Below are positions 61,460 through 64,000 of a stretch of 64,000 bases of DNA, piece after piece (the first letter of the stretch is position 1; each line of letters starts with the position of its first letter). Origin of the DNA: Bacteroidia bacterium (lineage in GTDB: Bacteria > Bacteroidota > Bacteroidia > Flavobacteriales > Flavobacteriaceae); NCBI GenBank assembly GCA_030427735.1, contig JAUIBP010000003.1, positions 62,001-126,000 on the forward strand, written 5' to 3'. Position numbers and translations under genes: made by a program. The notes under the pieces were generated by a model. It was not told the DNA's origin, ran no database searches, and saw only the letters and a list, made by a program, of their open reading frames with translations.

Positions 61460-62419
61460 ATGAAACGATTAAATTTTGCAAGTACAGTTCTGGGCGTGGT
61501 TTTAACGACTCTACAGGTACAAGCACAACAAATAGACAACATAAACAACCCGATTATTACCGATAAATATACTGCCGATCCAGCAGCTATTGTACACGAT
61601 AATACGGTGTATTTGTATACAGGGCACGACGAGGCTCCAAACGATTTTAATTTTTATAAAATAGACGAATGGTTGGTGTATTCATCAACCGATATGATAA
61701 CTTGGAAATCGCATCCCGTGCCATTAAAACCGGCCGATTTTAAATGGGCAAAAGGCGATGCTTGGGCATCGGAAGTTATAGAGCGTAACGGAAAATTTTA
61801 TTGGTATGTTACCGTGTCTCATGGTAGTATCCACGGCAAATCTATTGGTGTGGCTGTATCCGATTCGCCAACAGGGCCATTTAAAGATGCTTTAGGGAAA
61901 GCCTTAATTACTAACGATATGACCAAGCATACCGATATTTCTTGGGACGATATAGATCCTACTGTGTATGTAGATCACGATGGTCAAGCCTATCTATATT
62001 GGGGCAATACTGTTTGTCATTATGCCAAATTAAAGGATAATATGATTGAATTGGATGGACCAATACATACGGTAGATCTTCCTAATTTTACAGAAGCACC
62101 ATATATTCATAAAAAAGGCGATTGGTATTACTTATCGTATGCGTATCAATTTCCAGAAAAAATTGCTTATGCCATGAGTAAGTCCATCACTGGTCCTTGG
62201 GAATATAAAGGTATTTTAAATGAAGTTGCAGGGAATTCCAACACCAATCATCAATCAATTATAGAGTTTAAAGGAAAAGATTACTTCATTTATCACAATG
62301 GTAGCATTCCTACTCATGGAGGAAGTTTCAGACGCTCGGTATGTGTGGATAGATTATACTATAATCCCGATGGCACCCTAAAGCGTGTGATTATGACTTC
62401 GGAAGGGATTCAAGATTAA
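61460..62419 (+). CDS. GH43 family glycoside hydrolase, likely alpha-L-arabinofuranosidase
   Basis: A 319-aa protein with signal peptide (VVLTTLQVQAQQ) and a single GH43 propeller. Base Asp40 (DKYTADPAAIVHDNTVYLYTG, landmark), modulator Asp in DIDPTVYVDHDGQAYLYWGN and acid Glu in NFTEAPYIHKKGDWYYLSYA. No extra domain follows. It differs from the two arabinanase-like GH43 neighbours in having the GxxEAP/YLYWGN pattern of exo-acting arabinofuranosidase/xylosidase subfamilies, so side-chain or terminal arabinose removal is the best guess. It lies 3 bp upstream of the next gene. Subfamily cannot be fixed without alignment. Confidence 0.9.
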   Translation: MKRLNFASTVLGVVLTTLQVQAQQIDNINNPIITDKYTADPAAIVHDNTVYLYTGHDEAPNDFNFYKIDEWLVYSSTDMITWKSHPVPLKPADFKWAKGDAWASEVIERNGKFYWYVTVSHGSIHGKSIGVAVSDSPTGPFKDALGKALITNDMTKHTDISWDDIDPTVYVDHDGQAYLYWGNTVCHYAKLKDNMIELDGPIHTVDLPNFTEAPYIHKKGDWYYLSYAYQFPEKIAYAMSKSITGPWEYKGILNEVAGNSNTNHQSIIEFKGKDYFIYHNGSIPTHGGSFRRSVCVDRLYYNPDGTLKRVIMTSEGIQD

Positions 62420-62422
62420 ACT

Positions 62423-63418
62423 ATGAAAACAGTTCAATTTTATATAAAGCTTTTAGTGATTTTAGTATCGCTAAAAGCTTTTGCACAAACTACAAAACCA
62501 ATTACCCACGATCCAGTTGTGGCAAAACAAGGCGATACATACTATTTATTTTGTACAGGTCCTGGTATAACCAGTTTTACATCTAAAGACTTAAAAACAT
62601 GGACCAAAGCAAAACAAGTATTTGCCGAAAGTCCAAAATGGGCTAAAGATGTCGCTCCGGGATTTAACGGGCATATTTGGGCGCCAGACATTTCCTTTCA
62701 TAAAGGCATGTATTATTTGTATTATTCTATTTCAGCCTTCGGAAAAAACACTTCGGCAATTGGTTTGGTAACTAACAAAACATTGAATCCGAACGATAAA
62801 AACTACAAATGGGAAGATCAGGGTATCATCATCCAATCTATTCCTAATCGAGATAATTGGAATGCTATAGATCCGAATTTAATTTTCGATGAACAAGGAA
62901 CGCCGTGGATGGCTTTTGGATCGTTCTGGGGCGGACTTAAAATGGTGAAAATGGCATCAGATTTAAAATCTATTGCAACACCAGAAGTATGGCATACTAT
63001 TGCACGTCGCGAGCGTAGTTTCGATATTGAAGATTCCGATGCGGGTGATGCCGCTTTAGAGGGGCCGTTTATATTTAAAAAAGGCGAATATTACTATCAA
63101 TTTTTATCTTGGGATTACTGTTGCCGTGCCGAAAATAGCACCTACAAAGTTGTGGTGGGGCGCTCTAAAACGGTTACAGGGCCTTATGTAGATAAAGACG
63201 GAACACCATTAAATGCTGGTGGAGGCACTCTAGTGCTTGAAGGAAATAGCAAGTGGTACGGCGCTGGACATAACAGTGTATATACTTTTGATGATAAGGA
63301 TTATATCTTTTTTCATGGGTATGATGCTTCAGATAAAGGATTGCCTAAGCTAAGAGTTTCTGAATTGAAATGGGATAATAATTTATGGCCAAGTCTAAAA
63401 GACAATGTATTAGAGTAA
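62423..63418 (+). CDS. GH43 arabinan endo-1,5-alpha-L-arabinosidase-like enzyme
   Basis: A 331-aa protein with signal peptide (LLVILVSLKAFAQ) and the arabinanase form of the GH43 propeller. Base Asp30 in THDPVVAKQGDTYYLF, signature GHIWAPDISFHKGMYYLYYSISAFGKNTSAIGLV (landmark around residue 95), modulator in NAIDPNLIF and acid Glu in ALEGPFIFKKGEYYY. Without a lipobox it should be periplasmic, acting on arabino-oligosaccharides after import. The similarity to the other arabinanase-like neighbour is in the propeller only. It stops 2 bp before the GH127-like start. Confidence 0.92.
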   Translation: MKTVQFYIKLLVILVSLKAFAQTTKPITHDPVVAKQGDTYYLFCTGPGITSFTSKDLKTWTKAKQVFAESPKWAKDVAPGFNGHIWAPDISFHKGMYYLYYSISAFGKNTSAIGLVTNKTLNPNDKNYKWEDQGIIIQSIPNRDNWNAIDPNLIFDEQGTPWMAFGSFWGGLKMVKMASDLKSIATPEVWHTIARRERSFDIEDSDAGDAALEGPFIFKKGEYYYQFLSWDYCCRAENSTYKVVVGRSKTVTGPYVDKDGTPLNAGGGTLVLEGNSKWYGAGHNSVYTFDDKDYIFFHGYDASDKGLPKLRVSELKWDNNLWPSLKDNVLE

Positions 63419-63420
63419 AG

Positions 63421-64000
63421 ATGAAATTATTATTAACAAGTTTGGGGATTATTTTCACACTGTCAGCCATGGCACAAGAGGCTGTGCAGTTATTTCCTTT
63501 AGATCAAGTTTCTGTAATGTCTGGTGTTTTTAAAGAAGCCGCAGAAACCGATTTTAAGTATATACAAGAGCTAAATCCAGACCGATTGCTGGCGCCATAT
63601 CTTAGAGAAGCTGGTTTAACACCTAAAGCGGAAGCGTATACCAATTGGGAAAATACGGGGTTAGATGGCCATACTTTAGGGCATTATTTATCGGCATTAT
63701 CTATGTATTATGCTTCTACAGACAATCCAAAAGCGAATGTATTAATAGATTATGTGTTATCAGAATTACATCGTGTACAACAAGCTAATGGCAATGGATA
63801 TATTGGTGGTATACCAGGAAGTAAGACTTTGTGGAAAGCCATTGAAAACGGAAAAATTAACGCAGGTAGTTTTAGCTTAAACGATAAATGGGTACCGCTT
63901 TACAATATTCATAAAACGTTTGCTGGTTTAAAAGATGCCTGGATGTTTGCCGATAAGGCTGAAGCTAAAACTATGTTAATTGCATTAACTGATTGGTTTA
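63421..64000 (+). CDS. GH127/GH146-like (DUF1680) beta-L-arabinofuranosidase, 3' truncated by window
   Basis: The first 193 codons are present, starting MKLLLTSLGIIFTLSAMAQ (signal peptide), and the gene runs off the window. The family signature is seen: WENTGLDGHTLGHYLSALSMYYA (about 77-99), then ANGNGYIGGIPGSKTLW and KWVPLYNIHKTFAGL. DUF1680 proteins of GH127/GH146 have an alpha/alpha toroid barrel and release beta-linked L-arabinofuranose, a known activity in Bacteroides arabinan loci. The catalytic zinc-cysteine region is beyond the window, so activity and exact family cannot be confirmed. It is the sixth structural gene of the operon after susC. Confidence 0.85.
   Translation, partial: MKLLLTSLGIIFTLSAMAQEAVQLFPLDQVSVMSGVFKEAAETDFKYIQELNPDRLLAPYLREAGLTPKAEAYTNWENTGLDGHTLGHYLSALSMYYASTDNPKANVLIDYVLSELHRVQQANGNGYIGGIPGSKTLWKAIENGKINAGSFSLNDKWVPLYNIHKTFAGLKDAWMFADKAEAKTMLIALTDWF

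Overview
This 64-kb window looks like chromosome from a member of the Flavobacteriaceae (Bacteroidetes). The evidence is low GC, promoter-like TAnnTTTG elements with no obvious Shine-Dalgarno sequences, type IX secretion (T9SS) type-B sorting domains with PorP/SprF partners, a SusC/SusD pair, tandem lipoproteins, a ResB-CcsA fusion and a UbiA-family geranylgeranylglycerol-phosphate-synthase-like gene. The genus cannot be fixed from the sequence alone. No tRNA, rRNA, CRISPR array or prophage was seen.

Region 1 (1-24.2 kb) is mostly housekeeping. It holds the 5' part of a transglutaminase/DUF2126 protein cut by the window edge, two EamA exporters, a secreted START-domain protein, a tandem-FKBP lipoprotein, MeaB with a DUF808 membrane protein, a thioesterase and a DsbA/FrnE-like protein. 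Next is a minus-strand operon of PIG-L deacetylase, an overlooked 36-aa membrane peptide, a sodium:solute symporter and a Gfo/Idh oxidoreductase. After that comes a tightly packed minus-strand cluster (DUF2520, KdsC-like phosphatase, UbiA, Maf, MscS, CorA). The region ends with a group III truncated haemoglobin and the CcsBA haem-lyase fusion on the plus strand, then a long palindromic intergenic element and a small outer-membrane beta-barrel-like gene.

Region 2 (24.3-34.3 kb) starts with about 700 bp that has no intact gene but contains a decayed IS200/IS605-type TnpA. Two paralogous M28 peptidase lipoproteins follow; one lacks the PA domain carried by the other. Then comes a complete RND efflux operon (GbsR/MarR-type regulator, adaptor, HAE1 pump, outer-membrane factor), with a palindromic candidate operator just upstream of the regulator.

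Region 3 (34.3-52.1 kb) is a T9SS adhesin operon made of two secreted-protein/SprF pairs: a 987-aa Ig-like protein with a 616-aa SprF that has a SPOR-like tail, and a 3955-aa SprB-like giant with a 311-aa SprF. The giant carries dozens of SprB-type repeats. Near its C-terminus these are organised into four copies of a three-unit super-repeat of about 244 residues (about 730 bp).

Region 4 (52.6-64 kb) is an arabinan-utilisation locus. A Nudix-fold regulator with a degraded catalytic box (AraR-like) is divergent from susC-susD, a terminator, GH51, three GH43 enzymes and the start of a GH127/GH146-like beta-L-arabinofuranosidase cut by the window edge. The likely division of labour is surface capture and endo-cleavage of arabinan, SusCD import, periplasmic trimming to L-arabinose, and transcriptional control by an arabinose-sensing regulator. 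The steps after L-arabinose would lie outside the window.
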